From contig PHAN01000004.1 of the NCBI GenBank assembly GCA_002841695.1, forward strand, positions 84,291 through 148,290: a DNA stretch of 64,000 bases. The letters are read 5' to 3'. The position numbers and the translations under genes are program-made. Position 1 is the stretch's first letter. Each line of letters begins with the position of its first letter. Below are positions 33,587-42,759 of the stretch, one piece after another. The notes below the pieces were generated by a model that did not search any database, had not been told where the DNA came from, and saw only the letters and a list, made by a program, of their open reading frames with translations. Source of the stretch: Elusimicrobia bacterium HGW-Elusimicrobia-1. GTDB lineage: Bacteria > Elusimicrobiota > Endomicrobiia > PHAN01.

Positions 33587-35233
33587 ATGAAATTCTTACG
33601 TCCCGTCGCCGAAAAAAAACTTTGCTCTGTCGCCGCGCTTGCGTTATTTTTTGCGATGCTGCCCGCGAAAGCGTGCGCCCAGGAAAAATACCTTCTTATC
33701 AATGAAGTCGCCCCTTACGGCACCTCCGATCAGGGCGGAAATGATTGGGTTGAAATATACGTAAGCACCGGCGGAAACTACGGCAGTTACCGCCTTTACG
33801 AGGCCGGAGCGAATGTAAAGACTTTCCCGGCGGCTTTTAATCCGGCTCCCGGCGATTACATATTGATACATGAAGAGGCCGGAACCGACGAGGACAACAC
33901 TACGGGCAAGGGCGACAACGGTTTCTGGGATTTTTACGGCGCCGGCGATTTTACCGGAACCGACCAGATAATATCAGTCAGGAATTCCGCCGGAACCGTA
34001 TGGCTTGATGCTATGGGGTGGTCGAACAAGGACGGTTCATTCTCTTCCACCGCCGAAAGCGCATATAATGCCATGAAAACGGCCGCCATGTGGACCGATG
34101 GCCCCGCCGCCGCCGACACCACGAACGATGCGGACTGCGAAAACGCATTGGTGACGTCCGTGGCGGCAGGTTCTTCCATAGGGCGCGGCGCCACCTCGAC
34201 CGACACGAATGCCAAAGCCGACTGGACAAAGCAGACGACGCCCACTCCCGGCGCGATCAACACGGCGCCCGTAGCGGGCGGGGCGGGCGATATTGCCGGA
34301 TTGATAACCGAAGTGGCGCCCTCGGACAGCGCCGACTGGATAGAAATATATATAACCGCCGACTGCGATGTCGCGGGCGCTCAGGTTTACGAAAAAAGCG
34401 CGCTTGTGGCCACATTGCCGTCGATTACGGCAAAAAAAGGCGAGTTTATCGTTATACGATGCAAAAGTACGGCTATCAGTGAAAGCGGCACTTCGCTTTC
34501 CGTCGGAGATACCAATCGCAACGGATATTGGGATGTGTATACGACATACGCCGGACTTACGGGCACCGACAGTGTTCTTTCTCTTCGCAGAGGCAACGGT
34601 TCTTACGTAGATGCCGTGCCATATTCCAACCGCGACGGCACAACTTTTTCGCCCAAGGCCGATTACGACGCTCTTGTGGAAAATGATCAGTGGACGCCCG
34701 CTTCAACCGCCGACTGGGGCTCGTCCGATTACGAAAACAACTCTGCAAACTGGAAGGGTGGCGGCAGCGGAAAATCCGTGGCCAGAAAAAAAACCATAGC
34801 CAACGAGCCGCAGGACACCAATGTCGAATCCGACTGGGAATTAAAAACCCGCCAGACGCCCGGCTACGGTTACGGCGGAGAAACTCTCGCCACTGAAAAA
34901 ATACTTGAAGTCAAAGCACCCAATCCCTTTTCGCCGCACGCCGGGCAGGAAGCCAACCTGAGCTACTCCGTGCCGCGCGAGACGATCAAGACCCTTAAAT
35001 TATACGACATCCGCGGACGCGAGGTAAGGCGTCTTATCGACCAGGACAGAGATCTTGTCGACGGCGGAATGCTTACGGCGATAGGCGCCGGATTCGCGAC
35101 GTGGAACGGAAAAAATGAGGCCGGCGCTATATTGCCGGTCGGAATGTATATAGTGGTTATGGAAGCGTACGATTCGACTACAAAAACCACTTTGAAAAAC
35201 GCCGCGACCGTCGTAATCGGCCGACAATTCTAA
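33587..35233 (+). CDS. Exported lamin-tail-domain protein with FlgD-like C-terminal domain
   Basis: A 548-residue protein with signal peptide (LCSVAALALFFAMLPAKACA, cleavage before QEK). The first lamin-tail-like domain starts at once: LLINEVAPYGTSDQGGNDWVE followed by IYVSTGG. A second begins near residue 242 (ITEVAPSDSADWIEIYIT). Both share the N-terminal beta-strand and the SAGT/RNSAGTVWLDAMG-type core. From about residue 440 the C-terminus (APNPFSPHAGQ, then LKLYDIRGREVRRL, WNGKNEAGAILPVGMYIVVM) is an FlgD Ig-like/type IX-like sorting domain. It resembles the tail of the giant protein and of the M6 protease. Start ATG 33587 has AGAGG upstream. Role unknown; likely a surface or matrix protein. 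Confidence 0.82.
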   Translation: MKFLRPVAEKKLCSVAALALFFAMLPAKACAQEKYLLINEVAPYGTSDQGGNDWVEIYVSTGGNYGSYRLYEAGANVKTFPAAFNPAPGDYILIHEEAGTDEDNTTGKGDNGFWDFYGAGDFTGTDQIISVRNSAGTVWLDAMGWSNKDGSFSSTAESAYNAMKTAAMWTDGPAAADTTNDADCENALVTSVAAGSSIGRGATSTDTNAKADWTKQTTPTPGAINTAPVAGGAGDIAGLITEVAPSDSADWIEIYITADCDVAGAQVYEKSALVATLPSITAKKGEFIVIRCKSTAISESGTSLSVGDTNRNGYWDVYTTYAGLTGTDSVLSLRRGNGSYVDAVPYSNRDGTTFSPKADYDALVENDQWTPASTADWGSSDYENNSANWKGGGSGKSVARKKTIANEPQDTNVESDWELKTRQTPGYGYGGETLATEKILEVKAPNPFSPHAGQEANLSYSVPRETIKTLKLYDIRGREVRRLIDQDRDLVDGGMLTAIGAGFATWNGKNEAGAILPVGMYIVVMEAYDSTTKTTLKNAATVVIGRQF

Positions 35234-35299
35234 AAACCAAGCGAACCGTAAGGGCGGGACATTCATCCGTCCGACCTGTGTATGCCCGAGAGGTTTTTT

Positions 35300-36958
35300 A
35301 TGAAGAAAACACAACTAATACTGTTTGCGACATTGCTGGCGATTCTTGTGGCCGGTCCGCCCTGCGGGACGTTGCGCGCCGCCTTCGAGGAAAAAATTCC
35401 CGCTGCTCGTCCGGCGGCTATGGGCGGAGGGTTCGTGTCGGTGGCTAACGACGCAAACGGCGTGTTCTACAATCCGGCTTCTCTGGGCGGTCTCGGCGCC
35501 GCCAATATTTCATTTTCTCAGACGTCGCTGTTTAATCTGCCCGACGCGCCGTATATGACTTTGGCGGCGGCGTTTCCGACGAGGAATATGGGCACTCTGG
35601 CGTTGGGATACACACAGTTCGGCGGCTCTCTCTATAAGGAAACGGAGTTGACACTTTCACAATCCTTCATACTGGCGCGCAAAGTATATTTCGGTTACAA
35701 CCTCAGAAACCAATCTGTCGCCGTGACAAATTTCGGAAGCGCGGCCGGAATGGGCGTCGACGTGGGTTTTCACGCCGCGCTGTCGAACGATTTCGCGGCG
35801 GGTTTTTCCGCCGGCAACATAACCGCCCCTATGCTCGGCGCCACGGACGAGGCGCTCCCGCAACTTTACAGAATGGGCATCTCGTATTATCCGGACGCGG
35901 GACTCATTTTCCTTCTTGAAACCAGCAAGGATCTTCTCGGCGACGAACTTGCCTATCACGGCGGCGCCGAAATAAATATCTCCAAACATTTCACTTTCCG
36001 CGCCGGAACGCGGTCCAATCCGTCGGGAATTTCTATGGGCTTCGGCGTTAATACGGGCATTTTCAGAATCAATTACGCCATGGTCACGCATCCCGTGCTG
36101 GACACGCAAAACTTTTTCACGCTGGGTCTTAAATTCGGACCCGACGACGACGTGGCTCCCGCCGCGGCTACCGGAAGCCGCAGGACGTCGGCGCGCCGCG
36201 CGCCTTCTAAGAGAGTAACGAACCGCGTGGAACAGTACGAACAGGTCAAGGACTTCAAGATTGATCCCAATAAAGCCACTGCCGACGAGTTGAAAGAAAT
36301 ACCCGGCGTAGGCGCTCTGACGGCGCAGCGAATAATCGACCACAGGAATCAGGGCGCAGTGTTTACGTCGGCGGACGACCTTCTGGGCGTGCCGCGAATG
36401 ACCAAACGCATAATGGAAAGAATGCGGCCGTATCTTATATTCGACGGCTCCGCCGCTCCTGCCCGCTCAACGCCCGCGCCGTCGACTCCGTCGCGCACGC
36501 GGACGGCTCCCGCCGTAGTTTCCGACGAGCAGCCCGAACCCGACGAGGAAGACGCGCCTCCGCCTCCGGTCAAGGCGCCGCCCGCCAAAACACGGACATC
36601 GCCGCCCCCGCCGCCTCCTCCTCCGCCGCCCGTTGAGGCGCCTAAAATAAGCGTTCCGACTATTGCTCCGGTCGCGCCGGTAAAACCCGTGGTCGAACCC
36701 GCAAAACCTGCGGTTACGGCGCCTCCGAGCGCTCCGAAACTGCCGGCGCCTTCCGCCGCCGACGACGATATGTTAAATGTGAACACTGCTTCGGCGCAGG
36801 AACTGCAGGTGATAGGTTTTACGTCGACGCAGGCCAAAAATATAATCAGATATCGCTCCAAAGAGGGCAATTTCTCGTCGGTAGACGACATTCTTAAAGT
36901 GCCGGGCGTCGACGCGAAAACCGTCAATAACGTCAAGGAATCGATAACGGTAAAATAA
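35300..36958 (+). CDS. PorV-like outer-membrane barrel fused to two ComEA-like helix-hairpin-helix domains
   Basis: A protein of 552 residues. ATG 35300 follows GAGAGG by six bases and is preferred to ATG 35282. After the signal peptide (LILFATLLAILVAG), residues about 35-290 are a PorV/UPF0164 barrel (AARPAAMGGGFVSVANDANG, then VFYNPASLGGL). Residues about 320-385 are a ComEA-type HhH domain (IDPNKATADELKEIPGVGAL, TAQRIIDHRN). A proline-rich linker (about 385-480, with a run of ten prolines) leads to a second HhH domain at 491-552 (LNVNTASAQELQVIGFTSTQ). ComEA domains bind DNA during uptake, so the tail may bind DNA in the periplasm or at the surface. The next gene has the reverse domain order. 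Confidence 0.85.
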   Translation: MKKTQLILFATLLAILVAGPPCGTLRAAFEEKIPAARPAAMGGGFVSVANDANGVFYNPASLGGLGAANISFSQTSLFNLPDAPYMTLAAAFPTRNMGTLALGYTQFGGSLYKETELTLSQSFILARKVYFGYNLRNQSVAVTNFGSAAGMGVDVGFHAALSNDFAAGFSAGNITAPMLGATDEALPQLYRMGISYYPDAGLIFLLETSKDLLGDELAYHGGAEINISKHFTFRAGTRSNPSGISMGFGVNTGIFRINYAMVTHPVLDTQNFFTLGLKFGPDDDVAPAAATGSRRTSARRAPSKRVTNRVEQYEQVKDFKIDPNKATADELKEIPGVGALTAQRIIDHRNQGAVFTSADDLLGVPRMTKRIMERMRPYLIFDGSAAPARSTPAPSTPSRTRTAPAVVSDEQPEPDEEDAPPPPVKAPPAKTRTSPPPPPPPPPPVEAPKISVPTIAPVAPVKPVVEPAKPAVTAPPSAPKLPAPSAADDDMLNVNTASAQELQVIGFTSTQAKNIIRYRSKEGNFSSVDDILKVPGVDAKTVNNVKESITVK

Positions 36959-36980
36959 CACGGAACAATATTGGCTCTAC

Positions 36981-37046
36981 TGTCATTCCGTGCTTGACAC
37001 AGAATCCAGTTTTTCTCTCTGGATTCCCGCTTTCGCGGGAATGACA
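36981..37046. repeat. TGTCATTCC...GGAATGACA palindromic intergenic repeat
   Basis: A 66-base imperfect palindrome. The outer arms are TGTCATTCC and GGAATGACA; the inner arms are AGAATCCAG and CTGGATTC-like GGATTCCCGC with a TTTCGCGGGA hairpin. Similar elements are widespread in environmental bacterial genomes. No gene is seen in it. Confidence 0.7.
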
Positions 37047-37078
37047 TACTTTACTGAATCGGGCAGTATGATATTTCA

Positions 37079-39454
37079 ATGAAAAAGGCAATAGGCATAG
37101 CCGCCATACTGGCGCTTACGGCGCTGGGGCCGTCGGCGGGAATTCTCGCGGCGCAGGAAGACGTCGACCTTAACGCGGCGTCGGTCGCCGAGCTTTCCGC
37201 CGTCGACGGTATTACGGAAGCCGTCGCCAAAGCCATCGTGGCGCACCGCGCGCGCTCGCCTTTCAGGATAACCGAGGATTTGCGCTCCGTTGCCGGAGTG
37301 ACCGAAGAAATATATCTTAAGGCAAGGGGCCGCTTTTTCGTGTCGGCCGTCTACGACGATACTTTCGAGGATATCGTACCCGAAGCCGACGACGAGGGCG
37401 CGACGGGACTTGTCGACGCCGTCGGCGGTCAGGATTCGGTGCTGGATGATTTGCGCGGGAGGCCTCTTGATCTTAACATCGCCCAGAAGACGGACCTGCT
37501 GGATTTGCCTCTGGTGACGTCGCAACTCGCCGACGCCATACTTCTCCGCCGCAGGCAGGAGCCGTTCAAAAACATCGAAGAACTCAGAAGTGTCAAGGGT
37601 ATGACCGACGAGATTTATCGCGGTATGGCTCCTTATATCAGGGTTCTGCGTCCGGAAGAGCGCGAAATTTTCGCCGGTGACATAAGATTCCGCATAGGTC
37701 CGTCGATATCGGTTTCAAAACCCGATAAAAATCCATCCGTAGAATATCCTTACGACAATCCTCTTCAGATATACAATCGCACGCGCTTTCGCTTCGGCTC
37801 CAAATACGAGGCGGGTTTCATCATAGACGCCGCGCGCTGGGAGCCGGCGCTCGACTATCAGACGATAAGAGAATTACATCTCAAAAAGTTTTACTTCCGC
37901 GCGAACGACGCTTTCGGATTCGACAGAATAATAGCCGGAAATTATCAACTCCAATACGCGCAGGGGCTCGTTTTTTATTACCCGTTCGGAGAGCTGGTGC
38001 GCCCCATCAAAGTAAAAGCCCGAGGCCCCAAGGTCGATACGGGCACAAACCCGAACGCGTATTTCCGCGGCGTTGCCGTGGAGAAAAAATGGCAGGCGTT
38101 CGACCTCTCGGGTTTTTATTCATATAAAGGGATTTATGCCGACCTGAATGCCGACGGCACCGCGAAGTTCGATCTTGAATCCGACGCCAAGATGGATCTG
38201 GGATCGAACACCTCCGACCGCGAGATTGCCAGGCAGAACAATCTCTACGAAGAATTGCTCGGCGGGCGCGTGCAGTGGAATTTCGCTCAGGGCACGCACA
38301 TCTCCCTGATAGGTTACGACGCGGTTTATTCTCCGACGATAAATCCGCAGGATTCGGCCGGAAATCCGTCGGGACTTTTCAAATTCCGCGGCGACGGCAA
38401 CACCGTGCTCGGCGGCGATTTTGACACGTGGGTCAACGGCGTAAACTTTTTCGGCGAATACGCCAAATCCTACGAGCGCGGACGCGACAAGCTGGGACTT
38501 GCCGCTCCGTACGACGTTTCAAGAAGCGGCGACGCGTGGCTTATGCAGATGATGTACGCCGTCAATAAATTCACTTTCTATATGATTGCCTGGGACTACG
38601 ATCCCGATTACATAAATCCGCACGGTTCCGCCGTCGGCGGACGCTCCATGCGGGACAGTGACTTTAACCAGATCGGCAATTACATAGGGACTTTTTATAA
38701 GACGGGCAAACTTGAGACGAACATCTCTTTTAAGCCCGTAAAATATAAAGTGCCGGAAAAGACCGTCAACTATCCCGGTGTTTCGAACGATTTCTGGTAC
38801 GACATAAAATACAAACCATCCAAGGAATACGAATTTTATTATCGCGCGTGGAACCATTATTACGACGATAACATAAAGGTTTCTTATACCGACCCCGATA
38901 CAGGCGTCACTACATCCGAAACGACGGACGCTTACGTGGCATACCTGAGAAACCGTTACCAGATAACTTATAAGCCCAACAAAAATTTGCAATTAAAAGC
39001 GCGCTTCGACGATTCGCGTAAAATATCGCCGGATTACTATTACGAACAATCGGGCTGGCTGAGCTATTTCGACATAGGATACAAGATGACCTCGGATATG
39101 AAACTTTCCTGGCGCTATATGTTCTACGATTCGCCGTATTTCGCGATGTCGTCGATAGACGATATGTGGCCGAGGGTGCTGGTGCCTATGTTCTGGACGC
39201 AGGGGCGAGGCAAGGGGCGCAGATGGTATCTGGCCGTCTCCCAAAAACTTGACCGCAATACCGAAATATGGATGAGATACGAAAATCTTTATTCCATAAG
39301 CAGTAACTACGACAGTCATACGTTCAAACTTCAGTTCGACTATAAATGGGGCGCCGTTTCCCGTCGCACGACCCGTCAGCGGGCCGTGCCGGCCGCGTCC
39401 GAATCGCCGTCGGAATCTCAGCAGTTCTATGACTTCGGACAGGAAAAAATATAA
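37079..39454 (+). CDS. Exported protein with two ComEA-like HhH domains followed by an outer-membrane barrel
   Basis: A 791-residue protein. The signal peptide is residues 1-26 (IAAILALTALGPSAGILAAQ). HhH domain 1 is near residues 28-90 (VDLNAASVAELSAVDGITEA, VAKAIVAHR). HhH domain 2 is near 125-195 (LDLNIAQKTDLLDLPLVTSQ, LADAILLRRR). The remaining roughly 590 residues alternate aromatic-rich beta-strands (FRFGSKYEAGFIID, YQLQYAQGLVFYYPFGEL, FKLQFDYKWG), as expected for a large outer-membrane barrel. Similar HhH-plus-barrel proteins occur in Bacteroidetes-like lineages, without established function. Next to the barrel-HhH protein upstream it suggests DNA handling at the outer membrane (inference). 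A natural Lys-rich start at ATG 37079 begins the signal peptide. Confidence 0.82.
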   Translation: MKKAIGIAAILALTALGPSAGILAAQEDVDLNAASVAELSAVDGITEAVAKAIVAHRARSPFRITEDLRSVAGVTEEIYLKARGRFFVSAVYDDTFEDIVPEADDEGATGLVDAVGGQDSVLDDLRGRPLDLNIAQKTDLLDLPLVTSQLADAILLRRRQEPFKNIEELRSVKGMTDEIYRGMAPYIRVLRPEEREIFAGDIRFRIGPSISVSKPDKNPSVEYPYDNPLQIYNRTRFRFGSKYEAGFIIDAARWEPALDYQTIRELHLKKFYFRANDAFGFDRIIAGNYQLQYAQGLVFYYPFGELVRPIKVKARGPKVDTGTNPNAYFRGVAVEKKWQAFDLSGFYSYKGIYADLNADGTAKFDLESDAKMDLGSNTSDREIARQNNLYEELLGGRVQWNFAQGTHISLIGYDAVYSPTINPQDSAGNPSGLFKFRGDGNTVLGGDFDTWVNGVNFFGEYAKSYERGRDKLGLAAPYDVSRSGDAWLMQMMYAVNKFTFYMIAWDYDPDYINPHGSAVGGRSMRDSDFNQIGNYIGTFYKTGKLETNISFKPVKYKVPEKTVNYPGVSNDFWYDIKYKPSKEYEFYYRAWNHYYDDNIKVSYTDPDTGVTTSETTDAYVAYLRNRYQITYKPNKNLQLKARFDDSRKISPDYYYEQSGWLSYFDIGYKMTSDMKLSWRYMFYDSPYFAMSSIDDMWPRVLVPMFWTQGRGKGRRWYLAVSQKLDRNTEIWMRYENLYSISSNYDSHTFKLQFDYKWGAVSRRTTRQRAVPAASESPSESQQFYDFGQEKI

Positions 39455-39486
39455 ATACGATGATTTTATTTAGAGGTAATGCCGAT

Positions 39487-40665
39487 ATGAGAAAAATAAT
39501 CGCGAAGTCGACATTAATTACGGCCGCCCTGCTTTTTGCCGCGTCAGGCGGCGCGTGGTCGCAGAGCTATCTCGGCGCGCTCAATGCGGGAGATATGGTC
39601 GTAGGAACCGGACTGCGCTCTTACGCAATGGGCGGCGCGGGAATCGGCGGTTCCGACGAGCCGGCCACACTTCTGTACAATCCTGCCACGATGAACTATC
39701 CGGGGCAAAGGCAGCTCGCGCTGGGATTCGCTTACAACCCTATTACGGAACGAGTGGTGACCAGCGACAAAAGAGTTTACTATAACGAGCCCGCTTCTTT
39801 CGGCATAAATAATTTCGCCGTTGTCGTTCCGGCCCAGAATAATCGTTTCGCTTTCGGCTTTGCCTACGCGCCGGCGTACGACTCAAATTACAGCCATAAG
39901 CAGATACTCTATTCGCCGTCGGCGCCCGCGACAAGAATCGGCTATTGGGAGTTTGTTTCGGCCGGCACGATCAATCGAATGACGCCCGCCGTATCAATGA
40001 AACTCTCAGAAAAATTCGCGGTGGGCTTGTCTTACAACATGATTTCAGGAGCCCAAAGTTACAGCGCTAAACTGATAGATACGTCCGGTGTCGCCGACAT
40101 CATAGTTCTGTCCAGCGAGGCCGCGGTAACTACCACGGGCTCGCGCCTCGACTTTGGCGTGATCTTTACCGGTCTCAATCCTTTGAGAATCGGTTTGACG
40201 TATTTCGGCGCCGCCTCGCTTACGCAAAAAACGGCTTCCGCCGAAAGACAGGTGGAAATGCCATCGTACGTCGGGCTCGGCGTTGCGTGGGACTTCGGCG
40301 GAAGATATAACACAAAACTGGCTTTCGATTTGCTGCCGATGCCGCTGACGGCGGTTAAATTTAACAAAGCGCTCGCCGGATGGGACGACATAACGGTTCT
40401 TAAAATCGGTTTCGAGCATTGGGTTCGAGAAGACGTCCCGTTCCGTCTGGGATTTTACTCTCTGCCTTTCTACGCCGAAAAAAAGATAGAACTCGCGGCT
40501 TTCACGTTCGGTTCCGGCTACAAACTCTCGGACAGCGTTTTTCTGGACTTTACCGGCGAGTACGGGAAGAGAAACTTTGTAAGCGACGGCACTTTCTTCG
40601 CCGCCAAGACCACTATCGACGAGACATTCAAAAAACTGGCTTTCGGAGCCAATTACAGATGGTAA
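39487..40665 (+). CDS. FadL/PorV-like outer-membrane beta-barrel protein
   Basis: A 392-residue protein from ATG 39487; ATG 39460 is an in-frame alternative. The signal peptide is LITAALLFAASGGAWSQS. The sequence GTGLRSYAMGGAGIGGSDEP followed by ATLLYNPATMNYPGQRQ is the N-terminal plug/strand motif of FadL-PorV-like barrels. Regular strands follow (LALGFAYNPI, FAFGFAYAPAY, LRIGLTYFGAASL), ending with LAFGANYRW, an aromatic-terminated last strand typical for outer-membrane insertion. It lies 32 bases after the HhH-barrel gene, probably in the same operon. Substrate unknown. Confidence 0.8.
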   Translation: MRKIIAKSTLITAALLFAASGGAWSQSYLGALNAGDMVVGTGLRSYAMGGAGIGGSDEPATLLYNPATMNYPGQRQLALGFAYNPITERVVTSDKRVYYNEPASFGINNFAVVVPAQNNRFAFGFAYAPAYDSNYSHKQILYSPSAPATRIGYWEFVSAGTINRMTPAVSMKLSEKFAVGLSYNMISGAQSYSAKLIDTSGVADIIVLSSEAAVTTTGSRLDFGVIFTGLNPLRIGLTYFGAASLTQKTASAERQVEMPSYVGLGVAWDFGGRYNTKLAFDLLPMPLTAVKFNKALAGWDDITVLKIGFEHWVREDVPFRLGFYSLPFYAEKKIELAAFTFGSGYKLSDSVFLDFTGEYGKRNFVSDGTFFAAKTTIDETFKKLAFGANYRW

Positions 40666-40694
40666 CACGCTGACGTTCCGTCGGCGTCGCATAT

Positions 40695-42575
40695 ATGAGA
40701 CGCAATATTCTTCAAATAATTCTCGATAAAAAACTTCGCTGCGCGCCCGGCGCGGTCATTCGCGCCTTGAGCATAATGGCGTTGGCGGCCTCGACGGCCT
40801 TCGCCGATCCCGCGGACCCGACTCCCGCCGTATTCCACCAGCCCGACGGAACCGCGATTACCGCCCGCAAGGTCGGAGACGAGTATTACAGCCGCACGGT
40901 TACCGACGACGGTTACACGATAATACAAGGCGACGGCGGATGGTGGTACTACGCCGCTCCCGGCGCCGACGGCTGGCCTTACGCGACCGACAGGCGTGCG
41001 GGCGTCGACGCTCCTGCGTCCGACGTTAAGCCGGGCGTTGCGCCGTCGCCGGCCTCAAGAAGGGCGCTGAGTATTCGCCGCGACGCAAGAAGACGCGCGC
41101 CGTCGCGGCGGGCGGCGGCGGTTTCTCCCAAAGGGACAAAAGAGATTCTCGTCCTGAGGGTTGATTTTTCCGATCGGGCGGGAACCAAAACCAGGGCATA
41201 CTATGAGAACTATCTGTTCGCGCAGGGAACTTACACTCTGAGAGGATATTACGACGAGGTTTCTTACAATCAACTTGTCGTTACGGGCACAGTCGCGGGC
41301 GACGACTGGATGCGCTCGGCGAAAACTTCGGTTTATTACGGCGCGGACTCGACTACGGGCACCGACGACCTCAACGGGCCGATTTACGAACTTGCCCGCG
41401 AGGCGGTGCAACTTGCCGACCCTTCCGTCAATTTTGCCGACTATGATAAAGACGGCGATCTCATCGTCGACCACGTTATAATTATCTATGCCGGAAACTC
41501 TCAGTCCTCATCAGCGGGCGTTGCCAATAATATCTGGCCGCATCAATGGCAGATAGGCGAAGCCGGCGAAATCGTCGACGGCGTTACGGTGCTTAATTAT
41601 ACGATGGTCGCCGAAAATAGTTCTATGGGAACTTACGCCCACGAGTTTTTTCACGACCTCGGCGCGCCGGATCTTTACGACTACGATTACGACGGCACGC
41701 CCGTGGGAAGTTGGTGTCTTATGTCGGGCGGTTCGCATCTTAGTCCTCCGTGTCACATTTCGGGATACTTGAAAATGGACTTTGACGCCGACCCGTCGAA
41801 CGGCATATCCGGATGGATTACCCCTCAGGTAGTGAGTGCTGCGGGCAATCTTGATGTCAGACGGCTCGCCGATAACGCCAACGGCAATCTCTATAAGTTT
41901 TTTGCCGGCGGCACCAAAGAGTATTTTCTCGTCGAGAATCGCCACCGTTTCGGCTTCGACGCGGGTCTCCCCGAATCGGGCATTTTGATATGGCACATAG
42001 ACGAATCCATGCCCGACGGCACCGGCCGGATGAACGACGGTCCGTCTGCAACCTTATCCGGCAATAGTTATTATCGCGCGTGGGTCGAGTGCCCGGGAAA
42101 TCCGCTTCACAATTCCACCGCCGACAAGTCGGGGGATGGAACTCTGGCTACCGCGGCGTATAGTTCCAACGATAATCAGACCGCTTTCAACAATGTTTCA
42201 AATCCCAACTCCAACACAAATCGCGGCATTTATTCCGGCGTTAATATCGTCGATATAGGAGCCAGAGGGGCGATTATGAGTTTGACGGTGAGCGGAGCCG
42301 GCATAATAGTTCCCGTGGCCGGAGCCATCCCCGCGCCGAATCCTTTTTATCCCGGGAAAGGAATAATGACTTTCGCCGTTTCGGAGGCGATGGGCGCCCA
42401 GAATATGAAAATAAGAATTTATAACTTCGCCGGAGACAAGGTCAGAGACCTTGCCAACTCCACCGCGTGGGACGGCAAAGACGACCACGGCGATTGCGTT
42501 TCCACGGGGCTGTATTTCTTTACCGTCGAGACGACGATGGGCAAGAGCACGGGCAAACTTACCGTGATAAAATAG
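40695..42575 (+). CDS. Exported M6-family (immune inhibitor A-like) metalloprotease with C-terminal sorting-like domain
   Basis: A 626-residue protein. The signal peptide ends near residue 37 (SIMALAASTAFA). The prodomain has the typical opening FHQPDGTAITARKVGDEYY and DDGYTIIQGDGGWWYYA. The zinc site is H316-E-F-F-H320 in YAHEFFHDLGAPDLYD, followed by VGSWCLMSGG, the M6 met-turn region. The C-terminal 90 residues (APNPFYPGKG, then MKIRIYNFAGDKVRDL, WDGKDDHGDCVSTGLYFFTV) form the same FlgD-like/type IX-like tail seen in two other exported proteins here. The enzyme is predicted to act outside the cell on proteins. Start ATG 40695 lies 29 bases after the barrel gene. Confidence 0.9.
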   Translation: MRRNILQIILDKKLRCAPGAVIRALSIMALAASTAFADPADPTPAVFHQPDGTAITARKVGDEYYSRTVTDDGYTIIQGDGGWWYYAAPGADGWPYATDRRAGVDAPASDVKPGVAPSPASRRALSIRRDARRRAPSRRAAAVSPKGTKEILVLRVDFSDRAGTKTRAYYENYLFAQGTYTLRGYYDEVSYNQLVVTGTVAGDDWMRSAKTSVYYGADSTTGTDDLNGPIYELAREAVQLADPSVNFADYDKDGDLIVDHVIIIYAGNSQSSSAGVANNIWPHQWQIGEAGEIVDGVTVLNYTMVAENSSMGTYAHEFFHDLGAPDLYDYDYDGTPVGSWCLMSGGSHLSPPCHISGYLKMDFDADPSNGISGWITPQVVSAAGNLDVRRLADNANGNLYKFFAGGTKEYFLVENRHRFGFDAGLPESGILIWHIDESMPDGTGRMNDGPSATLSGNSYYRAWVECPGNPLHNSTADKSGDGTLATAAYSSNDNQTAFNNVSNPNSNTNRGIYSGVNIVDIGARGAIMSLTVSGAGIIVPVAGAIPAPNPFYPGKGIMTFAVSEAMGAQNMKIRIYNFAGDKVRDLANSTAWDGKDDHGDCVSTGLYFFTVETTMGKSTGKLTVIK

Positions 42576-42626
42576 AGTTTTACTAAGGAGAGCATGAAAT
42601 ACTTTACATTCGTGAAGCACTTTGCC

Positions 42627-42697
42627 TGTCACCCTGAGCGCAGCGAAGGGTCTCTGAAAATCAGCATATGAGATTCTTCACTTCGTTCAGAATGACA
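42627..42697. repeat. Partial copy of the TGTCACCCTGAG.../...CAGAATGACA intergenic repeat
   Basis: About 71 bases running TGTCACCCTGAGCGCAGCGA to TTCGTTCAGAATGACA. It shares its core with the elements at 5129-5303 and 19602-19808 but lacks their GTTGAAAA ends. Short frames running through it are not genes. Confidence 0.65.
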
Positions 42698-42759
42698 CCC
42701 TCTTTATGTAAAGGATATTCCGCTCCGAGTAATAAGAAGTGCCGCGATATCGCAAAAAA

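Noticed and set aside
42595..42670. Short frame starting ATGAAATAC before the last PorV-like gene
   Set aside because: Runs into the intergenic repeat and ends there.
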